Assembly: GCF_900156165.1 (NCBI RefSeq)
Contig: NZ_FTMY01000001.1
Location: forward strand, 558,001-622,000
Length of the DNA: 64,000 bases
Origin: Pseudacidovorax sp. RU35E
GTDB taxonomy: Bacteria > Pseudomonadota > Gammaproteobacteria > Burkholderiales > Burkholderiaceae_C
Direction of reading: 5' to 3'
The translations under genes and the position numbers were made by a program. Of the stretch, positions 52,613 to 61,327 are shown piece by piece. Under the pieces are notes generated by a model that saw only the letters and a list, made by a program, of their open reading frames with translations, did not search any database and had not been told where the DNA came from. How positions within the stretch are numbered: the stretch's first letter is position 1; every line of letters starts with the position of its first letter.

Positions 52613-53377
52613 ATGCAATTGCAAGAACTGCTTTTCAGCCAGGGTTTCGGCACGCGGCGCGTGTGCGCGGGCCTGATTCAGCATGGCCATGTGACGGTCG
52701 ACGGACAAGCCGTCACTGACGCCGGTTGCGACATCGAGGCGCAGGAAGGCCTGCGCTACACGGTTCAGGGCAAGAACTGGGAATTCCACGCCAAGGCCTA
52801 CGTGCTGCTGAACAAGCCGGCGGGCACGGAGTGCTCGCAGAAGCCGTCCACCTGGCCGTCCGTGTACACCCTGCTTCCCGATCCGCTACGCCAGCGGCCC
52901 GTCAAGGGCGGGGTGGACGGCGTGCAGGCTGTCGGCCGGCTCGACCAGGACACTACGGGGCTGCTGCTGCTTTCGGACGACGGCAAGTTCCTGCATCGCA
53001 TGGCCTCGCCACGCCACCATGTGCCGAAGGTGTACGAGGCCGAGGTGAAGCATCCGCTGGATGAGGCGCAACTTGGCCGGTTGCGCGAAGGGGTCGTTCT
53101 CGACGACGACCCGCGACCCGTGCGCGCGTTGGCGGCCGACCGCCTGGACGAGCGCCGACTGCAATTGACGCTGGACGAAGGCAAATACCACCAGGTCAAG
53201 CGCATGGTGGCCGCCGCCGGAAACCGTGTCGAGGCGCTGTGCCGGACCCGCATCGGGGACCTTCAACTGCCCGTCGGGCTTGCTCCTGGCCAATGGCGCT
53301 GGCTGACGGCGGCGGAGGTCGAATCGCTGTTCCTGGTCAAGAAGGTGGCGCCGAAGTCATCCTCTGCTGGGGGCTGA
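52613..53377 (+). CDS. rsuA: 16S rRNA pseudouridine synthase, RsuA family
   Basis: 254 residues from ATG 52613. An N-terminal S4 domain (LQELLFSQGFGTRRVCAGLI) is followed by VLLNKPAGTECSQK and AVGRLDQDTTGLLLLSDDG, the latter with the catalytic Asp, then KVYEAEVKHPLDE and EGKYHQVKRMVAAAGNRVEA. The RsuA group modifies U516 of 16S rRNA; RluE/F-type specificity cannot be fully excluded. It is directly followed by the beta-propeller gene. Confidence 0.88.
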   Translation: MQLQELLFSQGFGTRRVCAGLIQHGHVTVDGQAVTDAGCDIEAQEGLRYTVQGKNWEFHAKAYVLLNKPAGTECSQKPSTWPSVYTLLPDPLRQRPVKGGVDGVQAVGRLDQDTTGLLLLSDDGKFLHRMASPRHHVPKVYEAEVKHPLDEAQLGRLREGVVLDDDPRPVRALAADRLDERRLQLTLDEGKYHQVKRMVAAAGNRVEALCRTRIGDLQLPVGLAPGQWRWLTAAEVESLFLVKKVAPKSSSAGG

Positions 53378-53385
53378 CCGTTAGC

Positions 53386-54408
53386 ATGGTTCGTCTCGCC
53401 TCCACAGGGTCCATCTTGCGCGCTCATTTCTCTCGTACCGGCCGCCTCGCGGCCGTTTTGCTGTCCTTGGCTTGCAGCGTCCTGCCAGGGGTGGCAGCAG
53501 CGGCCCCGCCACCCGTCTTCGTGCTCAACTCGCTGGATGCGACGGTGAGCCTGATCGACCCCACGTCGTGGACCGAAACGCGCCGGGTGCCGGTCGGCAA
53601 GGAGCCGCACCACATCTACCTGACGCCCGATCAGCGCTCGGTCATCGTCGCCAATTCCGCGGGGGATTCCCTCACCTTCTTCGATCCGAAGACCGGCGAA
53701 GTCCAGCGCACCGTCAACGGCATCATCGATCCCTATCAACTGCGCTTCTCGCCCGACATGAAATGGTTCGTGACGGCGGCGAACCGGCTGAACCACGTGG
53801 ACATCTACAAGTGGGACGGCAGCAACCTGCAGCTGGCCAAACGCATCGCCACGGGCAAGACACCCAGCCACATCTGGATCGATTCCAAGAGCACCATCGC
53901 CTACGTTTCGATGCAGGACAGCGACGAACTAATTGCGGTCGACATCGCCACGCAGACGGTCCGCTGGCGGATCCCGACCGGCCCCATGCCCGCCGATGTT
54001 TTCGGCGTCCACGACGACAAGACGCTTCTGGTCGGCCTGACGGGCGGCGAGGGCGTCCAGGTGTTCGACGTGAGCGGCCGTGAGCCGAAGGCCGTCGGCA
54101 TCCTGCCCACCGGCAAGGGTGCCCATGCGTTCAGGGCGGCGGGCGACGGCAAGACGGTCTTCGTCAGCAACCGGGTGGCCAACACCATCAGCCGCATCGA
54201 GTTCTCCACGCTCAAGGTGGTGGCCAACTACGCCGTTCCGGGCGGTCCGGACTGCATGGATGTGTCGGCCGACGGCAAACGCCTCTACGTGACGTCGCGC
54301 TGGGCCAAGAAGCTGAGCATCGTCGACCTCCAGAACGGGCAGTTGATGAAGCAGGTTCCGGTGGGCAAGTCGCCGCATGGCGTCTGGACGCTCGACCATG
54401 CGCGCTGA
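53386..54408 (+). CDS. Exported YVTN-type beta-propeller protein
   Basis: 340 residues from ATG 53386, eight bases after rsuA. A signal peptide (LAAVLLSLACSVLPGVAAAAPP) precedes repeated blades, e.g. YLTPDQRSVIVANSAGDSLT and GGPDCMDVSADGKRLYVTSR, typical of YVTN/NHL-like propellers. It is periplasmic and may bind a ligand or cofactor, but no catalytic residues are clear. The last 11 bases overlap the polysaccharide deacetylase gene. Confidence 0.85.
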   Translation: MVRLASTGSILRAHFSRTGRLAAVLLSLACSVLPGVAAAAPPPVFVLNSLDATVSLIDPTSWTETRRVPVGKEPHHIYLTPDQRSVIVANSAGDSLTFFDPKTGEVQRTVNGIIDPYQLRFSPDMKWFVTAANRLNHVDIYKWDGSNLQLAKRIATGKTPSHIWIDSKSTIAYVSMQDSDELIAVDIATQTVRWRIPTGPMPADVFGVHDDKTLLVGLTGGEGVQVFDVSGREPKAVGILPTGKGAHAFRAAGDGKTVFVSNRVANTISRIEFSTLKVVANYAVPGGPDCMDVSADGKRLYVTSRWAKKLSIVDLQNGQLMKQVPVGKSPHGVWTLDHAR

Positions 54409-55219
54409 TTCCCTGCGACGTGGCTTGCGACGCCTGGGCGTGGCGCTACTGGCCGCGGTGGGGGCAGGTTCGGTCCTGGCGGCTTCGGCGGCCGATTGCA
54501 GCAAGCCCGTCTACCTGACCCTGGACACCGGCCACATGGGCGTGGCGCCACTGGTGGCGGACGTGCTCAAGCGCCATGACGTGCGCGTCACGTTCTTCGC
54601 CGCCGCCGAGCGTACGAAGGACGGCGGCGACAGCCTCGACGCCCATTGGGCGCCCTGGTGGAAGGCGAGGGCGGCCGATGGGGACGAGTTCGCCTCGCAC
54701 ACCTACGACCATGCCTACTGGCGCGCCGATCTGCCTGACGAAAAGGGCCAGAAGCGCTTCACCATCCAGCCTTCGGCGGGGCCGGAGGCCGGCAAACGCC
54801 TGACCTGGACGGCGGCGCAGTACTGCGAAAACATCCGCAAGTCCAGCGACCGTCTGGCGCAGATCACGGGCAAGAAGCCACTGCCGCTGTACCGCGCCCC
54901 GGGCGGCAAGACGTCGCCCAAGTTGTTGGAGGCCGCGCGTGCCTGCGGTTATGTGCACGTGGGCTGGTCTCCCGCTGGCTTCCTGGGCGACGAACTGCCC
55001 AGCGACAAGTACCCCAACCAGAAGCTGTTGGCGCAGGCCCTGGAGCGGATCCGCCCGGGCGACATCCTGCTGGCGCACCTCGGCATCTGGTCGCGCCAGG
55101 ATCCGTGGGCGCCGGCGGTGCTCGAGCCACTCGTCACGGGCCTGCAGCAGCGCGGCTTCTGCTTTCGCACGCTGCGCGATCATCCCGACTACCGCGCCTG
55201 GATCGCGGCGCATCCCTGA
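54398..55219 (+). CDS. Polysaccharide deacetylase (NodB-type), exported
   Basis: 273 residues from ATG 54398, inside the end of the propeller gene. A signal peptide (RLGVALLAAVGAGSVLAASA) leads to a carbohydrate esterase 4-like fold: YLTLDTGHMG at the position of the usual TFDDG motif, FASHTYDHAYWR with the two metal His, and LYRAPGGKTSPKLLEAA. The first motif has TLDTG in place of TFDDG, retaining the metal-binding Asp but changing the second Asp. It should remove acetyl groups from a cell-wall or capsule glycan. Confidence 0.87.
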   Translation: MRADSLRRGLRRLGVALLAAVGAGSVLAASAADCSKPVYLTLDTGHMGVAPLVADVLKRHDVRVTFFAAAERTKDGGDSLDAHWAPWWKARAADGDEFASHTYDHAYWRADLPDEKGQKRFTIQPSAGPEAGKRLTWTAAQYCENIRKSSDRLAQITGKKPLPLYRAPGGKTSPKLLEAARACGYVHVGWSPAGFLGDELPSDKYPNQKLLAQALERIRPGDILLAHLGIWSRQDPWAPAVLEPLVTGLQQRGFCFRTLRDHPDYRAWIAAHP

Positions 55220-55247
55220 GTCGCGGGGCAAAGACGGAGGCTTTTCG

Positions 55248-56231
55248 ATGGACTGGCATGCCTGGCTGACCGACCCGTTCGGCCTGACGCAGCAATGGCT
55301 GTTCGAAGCGGTGGTGCAGCCCCTGATGTTTGCGGCCGGCATGGGCAACCTGCTCGAGGACGGCTTCGATGCGACCGGGTGGCTGCTGGTGGGTCTGATC
55401 GAGATCGCCGTCATGGTGGCGATCCTTGGCCCGCTGCAGCGCTGGCGACCGGTCGAGCCCATCGAGGACCGCCGCGCTGTGCGCGTGGATGTGATCTATA
55501 CGCTGGTCCACCGCCTGGGACTGTTCCGAGTCGGCATCTTCTTTCTGCTGCAGCCGTTGTTCGACCTGGCGCTCGGCCATGTGCGCGCGGCAGGCTGGGG
55601 CACGATGCAGCTCGATGCCCTGTGGCCCGGCGTGACCGACCGGCCATGGATCACCTTCCTGCTCTACCTGGTGGTGCTGGACTTCGTCGAGTACCTGATC
55701 CACCGCGGCCAGCACACCATCGACTGGTGGTGGCGGCTGCACTCCCTGCATCACTCGCAGCGGCAGATGACGATGTGGAGCGATGCGCGCAATCATCTGC
55801 TGGACGACATCGTCCATAGCACGATCGTCGTCGTGGTTGCGCAGCTGATCGGTGTTCCTCCGGGCCAGTTCATCGTGCTGGTCGCCCTCACCCAGCTCAG
55901 CCAGAGCCTCCAGCATGCCAATCTGCGCATGCACTTTGGCCGCGTCGGCGAGCGGCTGTGGGTCAGCCCGCGCTTCCACCGGCTGCACCATGCCATCGGT
56001 GTGGGGCATGAGGAGGTAGGCCGGCCGGGCGTCCTGGGCGGCTGCAACTTTGGTGTCCTGCTGCCGTGGTGGGACATATTGCTGGGCACGTCCAATTTCG
56101 ACCTCCGCTACCTGCCCACGGGGGTCCGCGACCAAGTGGAGCCTGACGCCGCGGGGCGGGTGCGCGACTACGGCCGCGGCTTCTGGTCGCAGCAGTGGCT
56201 CGGGTTGCGGCGGTTGGTGGGTCGCGCCTGA
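55248..56231 (+). CDS. Sterol desaturase/fatty acid hydroxylase-family membrane protein
   Basis: 327 residues. Three or four hydrophobic segments and the di-iron histidine clusters: DFVEYLIHRGQHTIDW (HxxxH), LHSLHHSQRQM (HxxHH) and RFHRLHHAIGVGHEE (HxxHH). This family hydroxylates or desaturates lipids; the substrate cannot be told. The gene starts 28 bases after the deacetylase, so the propeller, deacetylase and desaturase may form one cell-envelope operon. Confidence 0.9.
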   Translation: MDWHAWLTDPFGLTQQWLFEAVVQPLMFAAGMGNLLEDGFDATGWLLVGLIEIAVMVAILGPLQRWRPVEPIEDRRAVRVDVIYTLVHRLGLFRVGIFFLLQPLFDLALGHVRAAGWGTMQLDALWPGVTDRPWITFLLYLVVLDFVEYLIHRGQHTIDWWWRLHSLHHSQRQMTMWSDARNHLLDDIVHSTIVVVVAQLIGVPPGQFIVLVALTQLSQSLQHANLRMHFGRVGERLWVSPRFHRLHHAIGVGHEEVGRPGVLGGCNFGVLLPWWDILLGTSNFDLRYLPTGVRDQVEPDAAGRVRDYGRGFWSQQWLGLRRLVGRA

Positions 56232-56291
56232 GCGTGCTCCGGACGCCGAGCCGCACAAAGGGCCGACAGGCTGCGGTTATGCTGCGCGCCG

Positions 56292-57182
56292 ATGCGTCTT
56301 CTCGCTGATTCCTGCTGGCGCGCGGCCGCCTACTGCCTGCGTCCGCGGGTCATCCTTCTGTCGCTCCTGCCGCTGGCTCTGATGATGGCCGCCTCGGTGG
56401 GGCTGGCCTACTTCTACTGGGACGCGGCGGTGGCCTGGACGCACGGCGCGCTGGACGCCTGGCCGCTGCTCGCCGGTCTTTGGGACTGGCTGCAGAAGCT
56501 CTTCGTGGGCGACGTGCGCAACCTGCTCGCGCCATTGATCGTGCTGCTGGCCGTGACCCCCGTGCTGGCGATGGTGTCGCTGATCGTGGTGGCTGCCTTC
56601 ATGTCGCCCGCGCTGACGCGCATGGTGGCACAGCGGCGCTTTCCGGCCCTGGAGAAGAAGCGTGGGGCAGGCCTGGTGACCAGCATCGTGCGCTCTTTGG
56701 CGCTGACGGTCGCGGCTGTCCTCGCGTTGCTGGTATCGGTGCCACTGTGGCTCGTGCCGCCGCTCGTGCTCGTGTTGCCGCCTCTGATCTGGGGCTGGCT
56801 CACCTGCCAGGTGATGAGCTTCGATGCCCTGGCCGAGCATGCCAGCGCCGCGGAACGGCGGATCGTCATGCGCCGTCATCGCCTGCGGCTGCTGAGCATC
56901 GGCATCCTCTGCGGCTATCTGGGCGCGGCCCCGAGCATCGTCTGGGCCTCGGGCCTCGCGTTCGCGGCGGCGTTCTTTGTGCTGATCCCCATCGCGATCT
57001 GGATCTACACGCTGGTGTTTGCCTTTTCGGCGCTCTGGTTCGCCCATTACGCGCTCGACGCGCTCGCGCAACTGCGGCAGGAGTCCGCTTCGCCTGCGCC
57101 ATCCGAGGCCCTTCCGCTGGTGGCGCCTGCCCCGGGTGCGGCAGTGCCACCACCGCCTTCCCTCACTTCTCCTTCAGCATGA
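56292..57182 (+). CDS. EI24-domain membrane protein
   Basis: 296 residues with five or so membrane helices (near 20-43, 80-105, 130-150, 150-170 and 210-245) and the EI24/CysZ pattern around SFDALAEHASAAERRIVMRRHR. The C-terminal 30 residues are Pro/Ala-rich. The CysZ group imports sulfate, but this branch is distant and its role is unknown. ATGA overlap with the next gene indicates coupling. Confidence 0.85.
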   Translation: MRLLADSCWRAAAYCLRPRVILLSLLPLALMMAASVGLAYFYWDAAVAWTHGALDAWPLLAGLWDWLQKLFVGDVRNLLAPLIVLLAVTPVLAMVSLIVVAAFMSPALTRMVAQRRFPALEKKRGAGLVTSIVRSLALTVAAVLALLVSVPLWLVPPLVLVLPPLIWGWLTCQVMSFDALAEHASAAERRIVMRRHRLRLLSIGILCGYLGAAPSIVWASGLAFAAAFFVLIPIAIWIYTLVFAFSALWFAHYALDALAQLRQESASPAPSEALPLVAPAPGAAVPPPPSLTSPSA

Positions 57183-57991
57183 GCTCCACTGAAAGCCGGG
57201 CCTTTGGCCTGATCATCGTCGGCGACGAGATCCTCTCGGGCAAGCGTGCCGACAAGCACATGTCGCGCATCATCGAGTTGCTGGCTTCGCGCGGCCTCTC
57301 TCTGTCCTGGGCCGAATACGTCGGTGACGAGCCGGCGCGCATCACCGAGGCGCTGCGCCGTGCATTCGCGGGTCCGGACATCGTCTTCTCCACCGGGGGC
57401 ATCGGCGCGACGCCCGACGACCACACCCGTCAATGCGCGGCGGCGGCACTGGGCGTGCCCCTCGCTCTGCACCCGCAAGCCGCCGAACTGATCCGTGAGC
57501 GCATGCGGGACACGGCCCGGGAGCAGGGCACGCCCTATGAACCCGACCGTGCGGACAACGTCCATCGGCTCAACATGGGCGTGTTCCCCGAGGGCGCGTC
57601 GATCATTCCGAACCCGTACAACAAGATCCCTGGCTTCAGCGTCAGGGACGTCCACTTTGTGCCCGGTTTCCCGGTCATGGCGTGGCCCATGGTCGAATGG
57701 GTGCTGGACCAGCGCTATGCGCCTCTGCACCGTGAACTGGCCGTCGCCGAGCGCTCACTGATCGTTTTCGGTGCAATGGAGGCCAGCCTCACCCCGCTCA
57801 TGGAGGCGGTCGAAACCGACTTCCCCGGCATCAAGGTGTTCAGCCTGCCCAGCGTCGACCATCCGCAGTACGGGCGGCACATCGAGCTGGGCGTGAAAGG
57901 CGATGTGCGCCAGCTTGAGGCGGCCTATGCACGCCTTAAACAAGGCGTTTCTGATTTCGGTGCGTCCATTGGCCCCGAGTTGGTGCGATGA
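57179..57991 (+). CDS. Molybdopterin-binding (MoCF/CinA N-terminal) domain protein
   Basis: 270 residues from ATG 57179. IIVGDEILSGKRADKHMSRI at the start and FSTGGIGATPDDHTRQCAAA are the MoCF/CinA signatures; KIPGFSVRDVHFVPGFPVMA follows. There is no C-terminal amidohydrolase domain, so it is the short version. A role in nicotinamide or molybdopterin metabolism cannot be decided. The long upstream region of the same frame is the shadow of the EI24 gene. Confidence 0.88.
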   Translation: MSSTESRAFGLIIVGDEILSGKRADKHMSRIIELLASRGLSLSWAEYVGDEPARITEALRRAFAGPDIVFSTGGIGATPDDHTRQCAAAALGVPLALHPQAAELIRERMRDTAREQGTPYEPDRADNVHRLNMGVFPEGASIIPNPYNKIPGFSVRDVHFVPGFPVMAWPMVEWVLDQRYAPLHRELAVAERSLIVFGAMEASLTPLMEAVETDFPGIKVFSLPSVDHPQYGRHIELGVKGDVRQLEAAYARLKQGVSDFGASIGPELVR

Positions 57992-57999
57992 ACTGCTTC

Positions 58000-58014
58000 G
58001 CACTGTAATAGTGC
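58000..58014 (+). promoter_or_regulatory. NtrC-binding site upstream of glnA
   Basis: GCACTGTAATAGTGC is a perfect GCAC-N7-GTGC inverted repeat, the NtrC core, about 65-80 bases before the sigma-54 promoter. A further dyad GCGTGA-N6-TCACGC at 58033-58050 might be a second, weaker site. The activator NtrC is encoded just downstream. Confidence 0.75.
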
Positions 58015-58077
58015 ATGATTGGTCGTCTTGGTGCGTGAACAATCTCACGCGATCAACGCCGCGGACACAGTTGAAAA

Positions 58078-58093
58078 TGGCATAGAACCTGCG
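58078..58093 (+). promoter_or_regulatory. Sigma-54 promoter of glnA
   Basis: TGGCATAGAACCTGCG matches the TGGCAC-N5-TTGCA consensus with the required GG-N10-GC spacing. Transcription would start near 58104, about 43 bases before the ATG. Confidence 0.75.
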
Positions 58094-58146
58094 TTCGTTG
58101 CAAGCGCTACTTTCGTCAACCCTTCCCATTCCCCCAGGAGAAACTG

Positions 58147-59562
58147 ATGGCAAAGACCGTCGCCGACGTCATGAAACTCGTCAAGGAAAACGAGGTCAAG
58201 TTCGTCGACTTCCGATTCACCGACACCCGCGGCAAGGAACAGCACGTCACCGTGCCCGTTTCGGCCTTCGACGAAGACAAGTTCACCGCGGGTCATGCCT
58301 TTGACGGCTCCTCGATCGCGGGCTGGAAGGGTATCGAAGCTTCCGACATGCAGTTGATGCCCGACCCGAGCACGGCCAACATCGATCCCTTCTACGAAGA
58401 GACCACGCTGTTCCTGCAGTGCGACGTGCTGGAGCCGGCAGACGGCAAGCCCTACGACCGTGACCCGCGCTCGGTGGCCAAGAAGGCCGAGGCCTACCTG
58501 AAGTCCACCGGTCTGGGCGACACCGCCTACTTCGGTCCCGAGCCGGAGTTCTTCATCTTCGACAGCGTTCGCTGGAGCAACGAGCCCGGCCGCGTGTTCA
58601 GCGAGATCGACGAATACGAAGCGCCCTGGAACAGCGGCGCCAAGCTGGAAGGCGGCAACCGCGGCCACCGTCCCACGACCAAGGGCGGCTACTTCCCCGT
58701 GCCTCCCGTCGACAGCACGCAGGACATGCGCGCCGAGATGGTCCTGGTGCTGGAAAGCCTGGGCATCCCGGTCGAAGTGTTCCACCACGAAGTCGCCGGC
58801 GCTGGCCAGAACGAAATCGGCACCAAGTTCTCGACCCTGGTCGAGCGCGCCGACTGGACGCAGGTCCTGAAGTACGTGGTCTGGAACGTGGCCAACACCT
58901 ACGGCAAGACCGCCACCTTCATGCCCAAGCCCTACGCTGGCGACAACGGCTCCGGCATGCACGTGCACCAGTCGATCTGGAAGGACGGCAAGAACCTGTT
59001 CGCCGGTGACGGCTACGCTGGCCTGTCTGATACCGCCCTGTACTACATCGGCGGCATCATCAAGCATGCCCGCGCCTTGAACGCCATCACCAACCCCGGC
59101 ACCAACAGCTACAAGCGCCTGGTCCCCGGCTTCGAAGCCCCGGTGAAGCTGGCCTACTCGGCCAAGAACCGTTCGGCCTCGATCCGCATCCCCTTCGTTG
59201 CCAACCCGAAGGGCCGCCGCATCGAAGCGCGCTTCCCCGATCCCTCGGCCAACCCCTACCTGTGCTTCTCGGCCCTGCTGATGGCCGGTCTGGACGGCAT
59301 CGAGAACAAGATCCATCCCGGCGAAGCTGCCACGAAGGACCTGTACCATCTGCCGCCCGAAGAGGACGCGCTGGTCCCCACCGTGTGCCACAGCCTCGAC
59401 CAGGCTCTCGACTACCTCGACAAGGACCGTGCCTTCCTGACCAAGGGTGGCGTGTTCACCGACTCGATGATCGACGCCTACATCGACCTGAAGATGGGCG
59501 AAGTCACGCGCTTCCGCATGGCGCCGCACCCGGTCGAGTTCGACATGTACTACTCGCTGTGA
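58147..59562 (+). CDS. glnA: Glutamine synthetase, type I
   Basis: 471 residues forming the usual dodecamer. Motifs: [66 protein letters not shown] and the adenylylation region [16 protein letters not shown] with the target Tyr. Central reaction: ammonia assimilation. Control by NtrC and sigma-54 is indicated by the upstream sites. Followed by a terminator. Confidence 0.98.
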   Translation: MAKTVADVMKLVKENEVKFVDFRFTDTRGKEQHVTVPVSAFDEDKFTAGHAFDGSSIAGWKGIEASDMQLMPDPSTANIDPFYEETTLFLQCDVLEPADGKPYDRDPRSVAKKAEAYLKSTGLGDTAYFGPEPEFFIFDSVRWSNEPGRVFSEIDEYEAPWNSGAKLEGGNRGHRPTTKGGYFPVPPVDSTQDMRAEMVLVLESLGIPVEVFHHEVAGAGQNEIGTKFSTLVERADWTQVLKYVVWNVANTYGKTATFMPKPYAGDNGSGMHVHQSIWKDGKNLFAGDGYAGLSDTALYYIGGIIKHARALNAITNPGTNSYKRLVPGFEAPVKLAYSAKNRSASIRIPFVANPKGRRIEARFPDPSANPYLCFSALLMAGLDGIENKIHPGEAATKDLYHLPPEEDALVPTVCHSLDQALDYLDKDRAFLTKGGVFTDSMIDAYIDLKMGEVTRFRMAPHPVEFDMYYSL

Positions 59563-59599
59563 TGGCATGGGGCGCCTGGCGCCCCGGTGCATCGCATGC

Positions 59600-59625
59600 A
59601 AAGGACGGCCTCGGCCGTCCTTTTT
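59600..59625 (+). terminator. Terminator after glnA
   Basis: AAAGGACGGC-CTCG-GCCGTCCTTT followed by TT is a strong hairpin with a U-tract. Confidence 0.88.
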
Positions 59626-59729
59626 CGTTGAGGCGGGAACCGCCGTTCGGCGCTGTCTTCCAATTGCAAGACAATGTAGCGCTCTCTCGGCCTCCCTGTA
59701 GGAAGCCCTCTCTCTGCACCGTCCCGAAG

Positions 59730-60227
59730 ATGAAAACCTACCTCCCTGTTGTCCTGTTGCTTGGCCTGACCTGTTCCCTCGGCGCGCAGGCGCAGGAGCG
59801 TATCTGGCGCTGTGGGAACGAATACACCAACAACGCCGCCGACGCGCAGCGGCGGGGCTGCAAGGTGGTCGAGGGCGGGAATGTGACGGTGGTCCAAGGC
59901 ACACGGCCCGCGGGCGCTACCGCAGCGTCCGCGGCCACGCCGACGCGGCCCGCTGGTACGGGCCCGCGCGTCGATTCGCCAGAACAGAGGGTCCGTGACA
60001 GCGATGCGCGCCGCGTGCTCGAAGGCGAACTGCGCCGGTTGGAGACACGCCAGTCCGAATTGCTGAAGGACTACAACAATGGCGAGCCCGAGAAGCAGGG
60101 CAGCGAGGCCCGCAATTACCAGAAGTACCTGGATCGCGTCGCGGAAATGAAGGCCGAGATCGCGCGCAACGAAGCCGACCTGGCCAGCCTGCGCCGCGAA
60201 CTGGAGCGCCTGCCGGCGCAGCGCTGA
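59730..60227 (+). CDS. Exported DUF4124-like coiled-coil protein
   Basis: 165 residues. Signal peptide MKTYLPVVLLLGLTCSLGAQ then ERIWRCGNEYTNNAADAQRR, the DUF4124 pattern with two cysteines, followed by a Pro/Thr-rich linker and a charged coiled coil ending LRRELERLPAQR. Its stop overlaps the ntrB start by one base, so it is linked to nitrogen regulation by context only; its role is unknown. Confidence 0.8.
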   Translation: MKTYLPVVLLLGLTCSLGAQAQERIWRCGNEYTNNAADAQRRGCKVVEGGNVTVVQGTRPAGATAASAATPTRPAGTGPRVDSPEQRVRDSDARRVLEGELRRLETRQSELLKDYNNGEPEKQGSEARNYQKYLDRVAEMKAEIARNEADLASLRRELERLPAQR

Positions 60228-61303
60228 TGGCCTTCGGTACGGTCGCGCGCGCCAGCAAGCGCTTCCAGGCCTTCGATCTGCTCGCCACGCTGGTGGTGGT
60301 GCTGCGTCATGACGGCACCATCGTCTTCGCCAACTCGGCGCTGGAGGACGCGCTGGGTACCTCGCGCCGGACCCTCGAAGGGGCGGCGCTCGCCAATTTC
60401 TTCATTGACGCCGGGACCCTGCGCACTGCCATCGAGGGTGCGCGCAGCAACGACTTCGCAACCCTGCGCTACGAGGCGCAGTTGCGTCGCGGCACACAGG
60501 AGCCGCTGCCCGTGCTGGTCACGCTGGCACAGACCGACCGCAAGGCCGAATTGCTGCTCGAGATGTCTCCCCAGGAGCAGCAGGTGCGGCAGGACCGCGA
60601 GGTGCGCCTGCTCGACCAGGCGCAGGCGAACAAGGAACTGATCCGCAACCTTGCGCACGAGATCAAGAACCCGCTGGGCGGCATCCGCGGGGCCGCCCAG
60701 TTGCTGCAGATGGAGATCGAATCACGCGATCTCATCGAGTACACCCAGGTCATCATCCATGAGGCCGACCGCCTGCAATCGCTGGTCGACCGCCTGCTGG
60801 CGCCGCATCGCCGCCCGCATGTGGTGGGCGACGTGAATATCCACGAAGTCTGCGAGCGTGTGCGCTCGGTGCTGCTGGCGGAGTTTCCGCATGACCTGGA
60901 GGTCGAGCGCGACTTCGATCCTTCCATTCCGGAGTTCCGCGGCGACCGCGAGCAACTGATCCAGGCCACGCTCAACATCGCGCACAACGCGGCTCAAGCG
61001 CTGGCGGAGCGCCGTTCTGCCGGCGATGCACGGATCACTTTCCGGACGCGGATCGCTCGTCAGGTCATTCTCAACAAACAGTGGTGGCGACTGGCACTGG
61101 AATTGCATGTGATCGACAACGGCCCGGGTGTCCCGGACTCGATCAAGGACCGCATCTTCTATCCGCTCGTCTCGGGCCGTGAAGGCGGAACTGGATTGGG
61201 CCTGACACTGGCGCAGACCTTCGTGCAACAGCACCATGGGGTCATCGAATGCGACAGCGTGCCCGGCCGTACCGACTTCACGATATTGATACCGCTGCCG
61301 TAG
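60227..61303 (+). CDS. glnL: Nitrogen sensor histidine kinase NtrB
   Basis: 358 residues. N-terminal PAS domain (about 15-120), then the H-box IRNLAHEIKNPLGGIRGAAQ (His near 143), and ATPase N/G boxes NIAHNAAQALAE, IDNGPGVPD and GGTGLGLTLAQTF. Cytoplasmic, no membrane helix. Under nitrogen limitation it phosphorylates NtrC; PII protein inhibits it. 24 bases separate it from ntrC. Confidence 0.96.
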   Translation: MAFGTVARASKRFQAFDLLATLVVVLRHDGTIVFANSALEDALGTSRRTLEGAALANFFIDAGTLRTAIEGARSNDFATLRYEAQLRRGTQEPLPVLVTLAQTDRKAELLLEMSPQEQQVRQDREVRLLDQAQANKELIRNLAHEIKNPLGGIRGAAQLLQMEIESRDLIEYTQVIIHEADRLQSLVDRLLAPHRRPHVVGDVNIHEVCERVRSVLLAEFPHDLEVERDFDPSIPEFRGDREQLIQATLNIAHNAAQALAERRSAGDARITFRTRIARQVILNKQWWRLALELHVIDNGPGVPDSIKDRIFYPLVSGREGGTGLGLTLAQTFVQQHHGVIECDSVPGRTDFTILIPLP

Positions 61304-61327
61304 CAGGAAAGGACAACAAGGAGCTGC

